Of a stretch of 14,863 nt of DNA, positions 1 to 6,486 are shown piece after piece. Position numbers and translations under genes: made by a program. The stretch comes from an uncultured Eubacterium sp. Its GTDB lineage: Bacteria > Bacillota > Clostridia > Lachnospirales > Lachnospiraceae. The notes below the pieces were generated by a model, which did not search any database, was not told where the DNA came from, and saw only the letters and a program-made list of their open reading frames with translations. The stretch covers positions 1 through 14,863 of the forward strand of contig CAJOQF010000148.1 of assembly GCA_905236295.1 (NCBI GenBank), in the 5' to 3' direction. How positions within the stretch are numbered: position 1 is the first letter of the stretch; every line of letters begins with the position of its first letter.

Positions 1-65
1 AAATAAATACTTATATACCATCAAATATAATTATTAATTTAATTAAAAAACTGTAAAAAAACAGG

Positions 66-92
66 TAAGGTGACCCTAGGGTCACTTTTCTT
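66..92 (+). terminator. Palindromic Rho-independent terminator of an upstream gene
   Basis: Positions 70-85 form a perfect 16-base palindrome (GTGACCCT/AGGGTCAC). It is extended at the base by A-T and G-U pairs and followed by TTTTCTTT. In RNA it would form a GC-rich stem with a small CUAG loop and a U-rich tail. Because its gene lies outside the window, the strand is inferred from the T tract on the + strand. A run of A on the other side is weaker, so bidirectional action is possible but not favoured. Confidence 0.75.
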
Positions 93-266
93 TAATACTT
101 AAAAATGATAGTATTCAGAATCGTAAGTGTAAGAAATGCCTACAGGATTTTCGTTGACCCAGTATTTCGGTTAATTACTTAGACACATTTTGTACATTAT
201 TTATACATCTTTTTTCTTGACAGAATAGCATTTTATTATTAAGCTACTAGATGAAATTATTTTGAT

Positions 267-295
267 TTGAACAGGTTATCCTGTTTGAATATATT
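267..295 (+). promoter_or_regulatory. Predicted sigma-A promoter of the lipoprotein gene
   Basis: The -35 is TTGAAC at 267-272 and the -10 is TATATT at 290-295, with an ideal 17-base spacer. Transcription would start near 302, giving a leader of about 50 bases before the ATG at 353. The spacer contains an inverted repeat, annotated separately. No other promoter in 93-352 has both boxes at proper spacing. Confidence 0.6.
270..285. promoter_or_regulatory. Inverted repeat in promoter spacer, candidate operator
   Basis: AACAGG at 270-275 and CCTGTT at 280-285 form a perfect 6-base inverted repeat around TTAT. With flanking TT/AA the similarity extends to about 8 of 10 positions per arm. It covers the end of the -35 box and most of the spacer, the usual place for a repressor site. 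The binding protein is unknown, and the site does not match an operator I can name. Confidence 0.4.
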
Positions 296-352
296 CGCCC
301 GTTATGAAAAGGGTGGTAACGCTATTATTTATTTTTAAGGAGGAACAATCAA

Positions 353-916
353 ATGAAAAAGCGTATTTTAACACTTGTATTTGTCGGAGTTTTAGGAGTT
401 TCAACACTTGCAATGACAGCTTGCGGTAGCAAGAAAGCATCTGCTGAGCAGCCTACATCAGAGTCTACATCAGAGGCAGCTTCTGATAATGCTTCAGATG
501 CAACTACAGAAGCCGGAACAGCAAGCGATCTCACATCAGATGATGTCACAGCAGCTATTGAGGAGCAGATCAATGCAGGCGTTGAGAATCTTGAGGTACC
601 GGAGTCTACAGGTGATCTCACTGCTATAGTTGGTGAGTGGAAGATTGCAGCAATTGTAGATTCAAACGGAGAAGAGACAGAGCTTAATGATGACGCGATC
701 AACGCTGTTTATACATTTAATGAGGATGCTACATGTATTCTGAATATCGCAGGCATTAATACATACGGTGTTTACGGAATCGATGAGAATGGTACGATAA
801 CTATGCGTACAACTTCTGCTGACATTATTATGAACTATGATGCTGAGTCTGACAAAATAGAAGTCGAAGATACTACAACTGATACAGGAATGTATACTTA
901 TCTTGTTAGACAGTAA
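353..916 (+). CDS. Small secreted lipoprotein with lipocalin-like C-terminal domain
   Basis: A 187-residue protein of unknown function, predicted to be anchored to the outer face of the membrane. Residues 1-23 are a signal peptide: KKR at the N-terminus, a hydrophobic stretch, then a lipobox-like AMTA before Cys24, which would be lipidated. The Met at -3 is slightly off consensus. Residues 25 to about 85 are a low-complexity Ser/Thr/Ala/Glu/Asp linker, probably an extended acidic tether. Residues 88-187 begin with a VGEWK motif followed by alternating hydrophobic strands, resembling small beta-barrel or lipocalin-like domains found in Clostridia lipoproteins. The start is fixed by AAGGAGG nine bases upstream. 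The gene has its own promoter and terminator, so it is probably monocistronic. The domain assignment is tentative; the lipoprotein call is firm. Confidence 0.85.
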   Translation: MKKRILTLVFVGVLGVSTLAMTACGSKKASAEQPTSESTSEAASDNASDATTEAGTASDLTSDDVTAAIEEQINAGVENLEVPESTGDLTAIVGEWKIAAIVDSNGEETELNDDAINAVYTFNEDATCILNIAGINTYGVYGIDENGTITMRTTSADIIMNYDAESDKIEVEDTTTDTGMYTYLVRQ

Positions 917-972
917 TACTATTTGATGATCACACTAAATATTTCATTGCATTTAAAAATGATTTAGTTTAA

Positions 973-1010
973 AATAAATCTGTCGTAGAGATACGGCAGA
1001 TTTATTGTTA
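973..1010 (+). terminator. Intrinsic terminator after the lipoprotein gene
   Basis: A 15-base-pair stem (973-987 with 992-1006, one G-U pair) closes on a GAGA tetraloop and runs into a T-rich tail (TTTATTGTTAT). The stem is very long, but its lower part is A/T-rich and the U tract is interrupted, so termination may be incomplete. It separates the lipoprotein from dapA. Confidence 0.75.
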
Positions 1011-1018
1011 TATGAAGT

Positions 1019-1047
1019 TTTTCATTATCAATAAGTACAATTATAAT
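1019..1047 (+). promoter_or_regulatory. Predicted promoter of dapA
   Basis: A perfect TATAAT at 1042-1047 lies 17 bases after a weak -35, TTTTCA at 1019-1024. Transcription would start near 1054, leaving a leader of roughly 28 bases. That leaves no room for a lysine riboswitch or a leader-peptide attenuator before dapA. The surrounding sequence is very A/T-rich, which raises the chance of a coincidental -10. Confidence 0.45.
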
Positions 1048-1081
1048 TATTATGATATGAAAAATTTGTGAGGAGGGTTAT

Positions 1082-1972
1082 ATGTCATTATTCAAAGGTG
1101 GCGGTGTAGCAATTATTACACCATTTAAAAAGAATCTTGAGGTAAATTACGATAAGCTTGAAGAAATTATCAATGACCAGATAGACGGCGGTACAGATTG
1201 TATCGTAATTGCCGGGACTACAGGTGAGGGCTCTACTCTTACAATGGAGGAGCACACCGATGTTATCAAAGCAGCCGTAGAATTTACAAAACACAGGATT
1301 CCGGTGGTAGCAGGTACAGGTTCCAACTGCACCAAGACAGCTATCGAGCTCACTCGTGATGCAGAAGCTGCCGGAGTAGACGGAGCGTTGGTGGTGACAC
1401 CGTATTACAACAAGGCTACACAGAAGGGACTTATAGCTCATTACTCAGCTGTTGCGGATTCAACAAAACTTCCTATTATAATGTATAATGTTCCTTCAAG
1501 AACAGGCTGCAATATCCTTCCTGAGACAGCTGCAGAGCTTTTTAATACCAAGGAAAATATTGTCGGTATGAAGGATGCTACAGGAAACATTGAGCAGGGT
1601 GTACACACCATGTCACTTACAGAAGGAAAGCTTGAGATGTATTCAGGAAATGATGATCAGGTTGTTCCGCTTCTTGCAATAGGTGGCTTAGGTGTTATTT
1701 CCGTACTTTCAAATATTGCACCGGGATATGTACATGATATGGTATTCGCTTTCTTAGAGGGACGTACCAAGAAGGCTGCCAATATGCAGCTTAAGGCATA
1801 TCCGCTTATAAAGGAGCTTTTCTGTGAGGTCAATCCAATCCCTGTAAAAGCTGCTATGAATATGATGGGTATGGATGTGGGCGATTTGCGTGCACCGCTT
1901 ACCAATCTTGAAACGGGACATGAGGCTCAGTTAAAGAGTGCTCTCGAGACATTTTTCGGTAAGAAATTATAA
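1082..1972 (+). CDS. dapA: 4-hydroxy-tetrahydrodipicolinate synthase (dihydrodipicolinate synthase)
   Basis: Condenses pyruvate with aspartate semialdehyde, the first committed step of diaminopimelate and lysine synthesis in the cytosol. The 296-residue length is normal for this TIM-barrel family. The pyruvate-binding AGTTGEG lies at 44-50, the TPYYN segment with the inter-subunit tyrosine at 106-110, YNVPSRTG with the catalytic Tyr135 at 135-142, and GMKDATG with Schiff-base Lys164 at 162-168. Ser/Thr and Tyr proton-relay residues therefore all appear present. The start ATG follows GAGGAGGG at about six bases. dapB follows 62 bases downstream, separated by a hairpin, so the two steps are probably co-expressed with some attenuation between them. 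No anomaly was seen. Confidence 0.97.
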   Translation: MSLFKGGGVAIITPFKKNLEVNYDKLEEIINDQIDGGTDCIVIAGTTGEGSTLTMEEHTDVIKAAVEFTKHRIPVVAGTGSNCTKTAIELTRDAEAAGVDGALVVTPYYNKATQKGLIAHYSAVADSTKLPIIMYNVPSRTGCNILPETAAELFNTKENIVGMKDATGNIEQGVHTMSLTEGKLEMYSGNDDQVVPLLAIGGLGVISVLSNIAPGYVHDMVFAFLEGRTKKAANMQLKAYPLIKELFCEVNPIPVKAAMNMMGMDVGDLRAPLTNLETGHEAQLKSALETFFGKKL

Positions 1973-1977
1973 GGATA

Positions 1978-2006
1978 AGGGAGAGCGGAGTGTTCTCCCT
2001 ATTTTT
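1978..2006 (+). terminator. Terminator-like hairpin between dapA and dapB
   Basis: AGGGAGA (1978-1984) pairs with TCTCCCT (1994-2000) around a nine-base loop, followed by ATTTTTAATTT. It sits six bases after the dapA stop and has the form of an intrinsic terminator. I see no promoter between it and dapB, so partial read-through, or a role in mRNA processing and stability, is more likely than full termination. Confidence 0.55.
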
Positions 2007-2034
2007 AATTTAATAATAAACGGAGGAACTGAAA

Positions 2035-2796
2035 ATGGTTAAGATTATTATGCATGGTTGTAACGGTCACATGGGCAGAGTTATCACTGATATTGTAAAA
2101 AACGATGCTGATGCCGAGATAGTTGCAGGTATCGATATCTCCGATGACGGACACAATGATTATCCGGTGTTCGACACTATTGATAAATGTGATGTAGATG
2201 CCGATGTCATCATTGATTTTGCTCATGTATCTGCGATCAAACCGCTTATGAAATACAGCACCGACAAAAAGATTCCGGTTGTTGTATGTACCACAGGTTT
2301 GGACGAGGAGCTTATAAGCCTTGTAGGGGAGAGCTCAAAAGAAGTTGCGGTATTAAGATCTGCAAATATGTCACTCGGTATAAACACTTTGATGCATCTT
2401 CTCAAAGCTGCCGCAAATGTATTTGTGCCGGCGGGATTTGACGCTGAGATAGTCGAGAAGCATCACAATCTTAAACTTGACGCACCCAGCGGAACAGCTC
2501 TTGCGCTCGCCGATTCCATCAACGACGCTTTGCCTGAGGATTACGAGTACAAATTCGACAGAAGCAAAGAGCGCAAGAAACGCGAGAGAAAAGAAATCGG
2601 TATCTCCGCTGTGAGAGGTGGGAATATAGTAGGAGAGCACGAAGTGTTCTTCTGCGGTACGGATGAAGTTATCGAATTCAAACATACAGCTTACTCAAAA
2701 GCTGTTTTTGCCAAGGGAGCAGTTGAGGCTGCCAAATTCCTTAAAGGAAAATCAGCCGGAATGTATGATATGCAGGATGTTATAAAAGAGGGATGA
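2035..2796 (+). CDS. dapB: 4-hydroxy-tetrahydrodipicolinate reductase
   Basis: Reduces the DapA product with NAD(P)H to tetrahydrodipicolinate, the second step of the diaminopimelate/lysine branch. At 253 residues it is of typical size. The N-terminal Rossmann fold carries the nucleotide-binding GCNGHMG at 8-14. The CTTG segment that packs on the cofactor lies at 85-88. The substrate motif EKHHNLKLDAPSGTA at 141-155 supplies the catalytic His143/144 and Lys147. A strongly basic stretch (about 177-187, KERKKRERK) lies between the catalytic motif and the conserved SAVRGG, as in other bacterial DapB. The start is supported by GGAGGA upstream. The stop is only four bases before the fbp ATG, so the two are surely on one transcript. 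Confidence 0.97.
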   Translation: MVKIIMHGCNGHMGRVITDIVKNDADAEIVAGIDISDDGHNDYPVFDTIDKCDVDADVIIDFAHVSAIKPLMKYSTDKKIPVVVCTTGLDEELISLVGESSKEVAVLRSANMSLGINTLMHLLKAAANVFVPAGFDAEIVEKHHNLKLDAPSGTALALADSINDALPEDYEYKFDRSKERKKRERKEIGISAVRGGNIVGEHEVFFCGTDEVIEFKHTAYSKAVFAKGAVEAAKFLKGKSAGMYDMQDVIKEG

Positions 2797-2800
2797 CATT

Positions 2801-4771
2801 ATGAGCAAAAAATTTTCAGATGAAGAGCTTAAGTATCTGCGCATTTTATCCAAGCAGTATCCGACTATATCTGCGGCGGCTACTGAGATAATCAACCTTT
2901 CGGCTATTCTCAGCCTTCCGAAGGGAACGGAGCATTTTATAACCGATCTTCACGGAGAGTTTGAACAGTTTCAGCATGTCCTTAAAAACGGTTCGGGAGC
3001 TATAAGACGAAAGATCGACGATGAGTTCGGCAATTCGTTGACAATGGCTGAAAAGAAGACACTTGCCACACTTATTTACTATCCGGAACTCAAGATAGAA
3101 GAGATACTTAAAAAAGAAGACTGTAAAGAAGACTGGTATAAGGTGACATTGTATCGGCTCTTGAGACTGTGCAAGAACGCCTCATCCAAATATACCAGAT
3201 CCAAAGTAAGAAAGGCGATGCCGGACGATTTCCTCTATATTATGGAGGAGCTGTTTTGTGGCAGAGACGAGTTTTCAAATCTCGAGGCATACTATACCGA
3301 GATCATGAACGCCATAATCGAGACCGGCAGAGCTGAGGATCTTATAATTGCACTTTGCAACCTTACCAGAAGATTTGTTGTCGATCATCTGCATGTAGTC
3401 GGAGACATTTTTGACAGGGGACCGAGACCACACGATATTATGGAGACTCTCATGAATCATCATTCCGTTGATATACAGTGGGGAAACCATGATGCTTTGT
3501 GGATGGGTGCGGCAGCCGGAGAGACCTGTTGTATGGCAAACCTTCTTAGGATCTCCGCAAAATACGGCAATCTCGATGTCCTGGAAGACGGATACGGTAT
3601 AAATATGCTTCCGCTTGCAAGATTTGCCCTTGAGACCTATGCAGATGATCCGTGTGAATGTTTTACGCTCAGCTACACCAAGGACGAGTACAATCCGAAA
3701 GATATAGATTTCAATATGAAGATGCATAAAGCTATTGCCATTATTCAGTTTAAGCTCGAGGGTCAAAAGATGAAAGAGCACCCCGACTTTGATATGGATG
3801 AGAGACTTATAATGCATACAATGGATTTGAAGAATGCCAAGGTTACCGTAGAAGGCAAGGAGTATGACCTTAAAGACACCTATTTTCCGACGGTTGATAT
3901 GAAGGATCCGTACAAACTAAGTAAGGAGGAGGCAGAGGTTGTTGCTCATTTGAGAGACTGCTTCATAAATTGTGAAAAGCTTCAAAAGCATGTAAGGTTT
4001 ATGTATTCCAAGGGAAGCCTCTATAAAGTTTACAACGGAAATCTTCTTTACCACGGATGCGTTCCGCTCAATCCTGACGGAACGTTTAAAAAAGTATCTA
4101 TCTATGGCAAGGAGTACTGCGGAAAGGCGCTATATGATGTGCTCGAGAACTACGCCCGAAAAGGTTACTACTCAAACGATCCGGTCGAAAAGAAAAAAGG
4201 CGAGGATATAATGTGGTATATCTGGGAAAATAAGAATTCTCCGGTCTTTGGCAAGGACAAGATGACCACATTTGAGAGATACTTTATCGAGGATAAGGAG
4301 ACTCATAAAGAGCCGAAGAATCCGTACTATAAACTATATGAAAAACATGATATCGTTGAAAATATCCTAAAGGAGTTCGGCCTTGATCCCTCTGAGGGTC
4401 ATATTATAAACGGTCATGTCCCTGTAGAACAGAAGAAGGGTGAGTCACCGATCAAATGTGATGGAAAGCTCCTTATCATAGACGGTGGTTTTTCAAAGGC
4501 ATATCAGGGGAAGACGGGTATTGCAGGTTACACCCTCATCTACAATTCATACGGACTTGTCCTGGCTGCGCACGAGCCGTTCGAGTCACTTGATAAAGTA
4601 ATAAAAGATGAGAGCGATATCCATTCTCAGGAAATACTTGTTCAACATGTTGTAAAGAGAAAGCGGGTTGCAGATACCGATATAGGAGTAGAAATAAAGG
4701 AAAATATCGATGGATTAAAACGTCTTCTCGAGGCATACCGAACCGGTATATTGATTGAAAGACATAATTAA
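2801..4771 (+). CDS. fbp: Class III fructose-1,6-bisphosphatase
   Basis: Hydrolyses fructose 1,6-bisphosphate to fructose 6-phosphate, the gluconeogenic step. The 656-residue length and sequence match the Firmicute-type (class III, Bacillus Fbp-like) enzyme, not the shorter class I or II forms. It is built on a metallophosphoesterase core: TDLHGE at 48-53, GDIFDRG at 201-207 and GNHD at 228-231 provide the metal ligands, and INGHVPV near residue 550 provides a later histidine. The N-terminal helical region (1-45) and the long insertion between the GNHD and INGH motifs are family features. Start ATG follows GAGGG at the dapB end. No promoter is visible between dapB and fbp, so sugar-phosphate synthesis and the dap pathway appear coupled transcriptionally. 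No clear strong terminator follows; only an A/T-only hairpin is present around 4775-4801. Confidence 0.95.
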   Translation: MSKKFSDEELKYLRILSKQYPTISAAATEIINLSAILSLPKGTEHFITDLHGEFEQFQHVLKNGSGAIRRKIDDEFGNSLTMAEKKTLATLIYYPELKIEEILKKEDCKEDWYKVTLYRLLRLCKNASSKYTRSKVRKAMPDDFLYIMEELFCGRDEFSNLEAYYTEIMNAIIETGRAEDLIIALCNLTRRFVVDHLHVVGDIFDRGPRPHDIMETLMNHHSVDIQWGNHDALWMGAAAGETCCMANLLRISAKYGNLDVLEDGYGINMLPLARFALETYADDPCECFTLSYTKDEYNPKDIDFNMKMHKAIAIIQFKLEGQKMKEHPDFDMDERLIMHTMDLKNAKVTVEGKEYDLKDTYFPTVDMKDPYKLSKEEAEVVAHLRDCFINCEKLQKHVRFMYSKGSLYKVYNGNLLYHGCVPLNPDGTFKKVSIYGKEYCGKALYDVLENYARKGYYSNDPVEKKKGEDIMWYIWENKNSPVFGKDKMTTFERYFIEDKETHKEPKNPYYKLYEKHDIVENILKEFGLDPSEGHIINGHVPVEQKKGESPIKCDGKLLIIDGGFSKAYQGKTGIAGYTLIYNSYGLVLAAHEPFESLDKVIKDESDIHSQEILVQHVVKRKRVADTDIGVEIKENIDGLKRLLEAYRTGILIERHN

Positions 4772-4813
4772 TTCAAATATATTAAATAATAGTTTATATT
4801 TTTGTATAAAAAC

Positions 4814-4842
4814 TTGCACCATACTATAGTATTTGATAGAAT
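4814..4842 (+). promoter_or_regulatory. Predicted sigma-A promoter of the fapA block
   Basis: TTGCAC at 4814-4819 and TAGAAT at 4837-4842 are separated by exactly 17 bases. The spacer contains the perfect 12-base palindrome ATACTATAGTAT (4821-4832), which could be an operator or a chance A/T-rich palindrome. Transcription would start near 4849, about 50 bases before the TTG start codon. Confidence 0.6.
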
Positions 4843-4899
4843 AAATTTGAATAAATCTGTAATCTTTGGGGTATTTGTACAGAAGGGAGGTGCAAGAGA

Positions 4900-6285
4900 T
4901 TGGCAACAAGAGCTGTTCCGCCGGAAATAACTATCAGTTCGGACAAGATGCATGCGTTTGTCACTCTTGCGCCGCCTGCTTTCAATGAACCGAAATACAC
5001 CGTTGATGAGATTGTAGATGCTCTCAATGAAAAAAAGGTAACCTACGGAATCGAAATGGACATCATCAAAAACATGATAATGTCTTCCACATATTCACAG
5101 ACAGTCTGTGTCGCAAACGGAAAACCTGTGATGGAAGGTTCGGACGGATACTACCTCTACAATTTCAAAGAGAAAGGCTCCTTAAAGCCCGAGGAAAAGC
5201 CGGATGGATCAGTGGATTATTGGAGCGTCGATCTTATCCAGATTGTTAAAAAGGGAGAGGTGGTTGCCGAATACCATTCCGCCGTTCAGGGATCTGACGG
5301 TATGGATGTCAGCGGAAAGACTCTTTTAGCAAAGCGCAAAAAAGACCTCTCGCCTCTAAAGGGCAGAGGTTTTACCCGCGATGATGATCTCGGTATTTAT
5401 ATTTCCGACGTGGATGGCAAAATTGATTTCCAAAGAGACCATCTTGTCATTAGCCCCGTATATGAGGTCAAGGGCAATGCGGATATCAAGACAGGCAACA
5501 TCGATTTTCCGGGTGATGTAGTGATACATGGCAACGCCATTGCCGGAGTCACCATAAAAGCCAACGAGTCCATTACAATTGACGGGGTTGTTGAGAACGC
5601 CAACCTCATCGCGGGAAAAGATGTCATCATAAGACAGGGTGTCAAGGGAGTCAACAAGACCAATATCAAGGCCAGAGGCTCCATTACCTCCAAGTATATC
5701 GAATTTGCAAATGTCGAGGCGGGAGGAAACATAGAAACCGACTCTATAGTAGATTCAACTATTGTTGCCGGAGAGAAGGTTATACTAAACGGAAAATATG
5801 GTACCATCATAGGCGGCATTGTCTCGGCGGTATCAGGCATCGAGACAAAGGATCTCGGAAGTGAATCCGAGATTCACACTTTTGTACATGTCGGAACGAA
5901 CATGGAGGTCTTCCAGAGGATAGAAGCTCTCAGAAAGAAGATGGCGGTAACTCAGAAAAACATTGAAAAGATCGGCAAGGGTATTGCTGAGTTTGACAGG
6001 CTCATAGCCAAGAACGAAAGCATTAAAAAAGACGATCCAAGGCGTATGCAGCTGCTAAAAGTCAAGATCAGGGACACCGCACTTTTGGCGGCAGACAAAG
6101 CTGAATACGACAACTTAAATGCCATTGTCGCCAGAGGCGCAGGCGCTACGGTTTATGTATTAAATACAGTTTACCCCGGAGTGGAGATCGGAATCGGACC
6201 GTACACTGTCCGGGTCAAAGAGTATCAACAGAATGTTGAATTTGTAAGAGAAAATGAAACTATAAAAATGAAAAGTCTTAAGTAG
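4900..6285 (+). CDS. fapA: FapA/DUF342 family polymer-forming beta-helix protein
   Basis: A 461-residue protein of the FapA (formerly DUF342) family; its biochemical role is poorly known. An N-terminal alpha/beta region (about 1-175) precedes a right-handed parallel beta-helix-like stretch (about 185-320), with recurring turns such as VKGNAD, VVIHGNA, SITIDG, VIAG/LIAGK and VEAGGNI. Next comes a helical coiled segment (335-410, rich in Lys/Glu) and a C-terminal strand region. Translation starts at TTG: AGAAGGGAGG at 4881-4890 sits nine bases before it and no better in-frame ATG fits. No flagellar genes lie nearby, so the 'flagellar assembly' name should not be taken as function. The gene heads a block with its own promoter and ends within a hairpin. 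Confidence 0.88.
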   Translation: MATRAVPPEITISSDKMHAFVTLAPPAFNEPKYTVDEIVDALNEKKVTYGIEMDIIKNMIMSSTYSQTVCVANGKPVMEGSDGYYLYNFKEKGSLKPEEKPDGSVDYWSVDLIQIVKKGEVVAEYHSAVQGSDGMDVSGKTLLAKRKKDLSPLKGRGFTRDDDLGIYISDVDGKIDFQRDHLVISPVYEVKGNADIKTGNIDFPGDVVIHGNAIAGVTIKANESITIDGVVENANLIAGKDVIIRQGVKGVNKTNIKARGSITSKYIEFANVEAGGNIETDSIVDSTIVAGEKVILNGKYGTIIGGIVSAVSGIETKDLGSESEIHTFVHVGTNMEVFQRIEALRKKMAVTQKNIEKIGKGIAEFDRLIAKNESIKKDDPRRMQLLKVKIRDTALLAADKAEYDNLNAIVARGAGATVYVLNTVYPGVEIGIGPYTVRVKEYQQNVEFVRENETIKMKSLK

Positions 6286-6313
6286 GTTTACGCCTGCTTT
6301 TGACTTTTCTTTA
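6271..6313 (+). terminator. Long hairpin spanning the fapA stop codon
   Basis: Positions 6271-6286 pair with 6293-6308 around a six-base loop (TTTACG): 16 positions with two T-T mismatches and one G-U pair, followed by CTTT. The stop codon TAG (6283-6285) lies inside the left arm. Terminator-like in form but with an interrupted T tract, and only 16 bases before the next ORF's ATG, so partial termination or 3'-end protection of fapA mRNA is plausible. Confidence 0.5.
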
Positions 6314-6324
6314 CGGAGAGAGAT

Positions 6325-6480
6325 ATGATCAATTTTGAAGAAGAATTAAAAAACTTTCAGCCTTCATATGAAATACATGAAGTTGAAGATTCAATTTACA
6401 ATCGTGACCTTACTGATCTGACTGATATCATGCAGGAGATGATGAAGGAAGCCAAGATCAACAGTAATCATTTGAGGTAG
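6325..6480 (+). CDS. Small acidic protein of unknown function, 51 residues
   Basis: A short reading frame between fapA and the TPR gene. It starts at ATG after ACGGAGAG (spacing about six) and ends in TAG. The product (begins MINFEEEL, ends NSNHLR) is acidic, with no Cys, Trp or membrane segment. The C-terminal half (DLTDLTDIMQEMMKEAK) looks like an amphipathic helix, suggesting a protein-binding peptide. Its end contributes the GAGGTAGG ribosome binding site of the next gene, which starts six bases after its stop; such spacing supports real translation and coupling. I do not recognise the family. It could be a partner of FapA or of the TPR protein; this is only inference from position. Confidence 0.65.
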   Translation: MINFEEELKNFQPSYEIHEVEDSIYNRDLTDLTDIMQEMMKEAKINSNHLR

Positions 6481-6486
6481 GCAGTT

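Larger units (their letters stand above)
1..352. other. Gene-free leader region upstream of the lipoprotein
   Basis: No convincing coding sequence is visible on either strand. The first 65 bases are almost pure A/T with stops in all forward frames. They are followed by a palindromic terminator (66-92), about 170 bases in which I recognise nothing firm, then the promoter and inverted repeat for the lipoprotein (267-295) and its AAGGAGG ribosome binding site at 337-343. A perfect TTGACA hexamer occurs at 217-222 but has no good -10 at 16-18 bases, so it is not called as a promoter. Confidence 0.7.

Noticed and set aside
217..245. Perfect TTGACA as a lipoprotein promoter
   Set aside because: The hexamer at the right distance is TAAGCT, a poor -10; the boxes at 267-295 fit much better.
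349..702. 117-residue reading frame on the minus strand within the lipoprotein gene
   Set aside because: It mirrors the low-complexity Ser/Thr/Ala linker of the lipoprotein; no ribosome binding site or domain, and the + strand gene has a convincing signal peptide and start.
917..1081. Possible lysine riboswitch or T-box before dapA
   Set aside because: Only a terminator for the previous gene and a promoter fit here; the leader after the promoter is about 28 bases, far too short.
3275..3817. 180-residue minus-strand reading frame inside fbp
   Set aside because: Shadow of a strongly conserved + strand gene; no start signal or recognisable domain.
4775..4801. Terminator after fbp
   Set aside because: AAATATA/TATATTT is an A/T-only stem of seven pairs with a 13-base loop, too weak to call.
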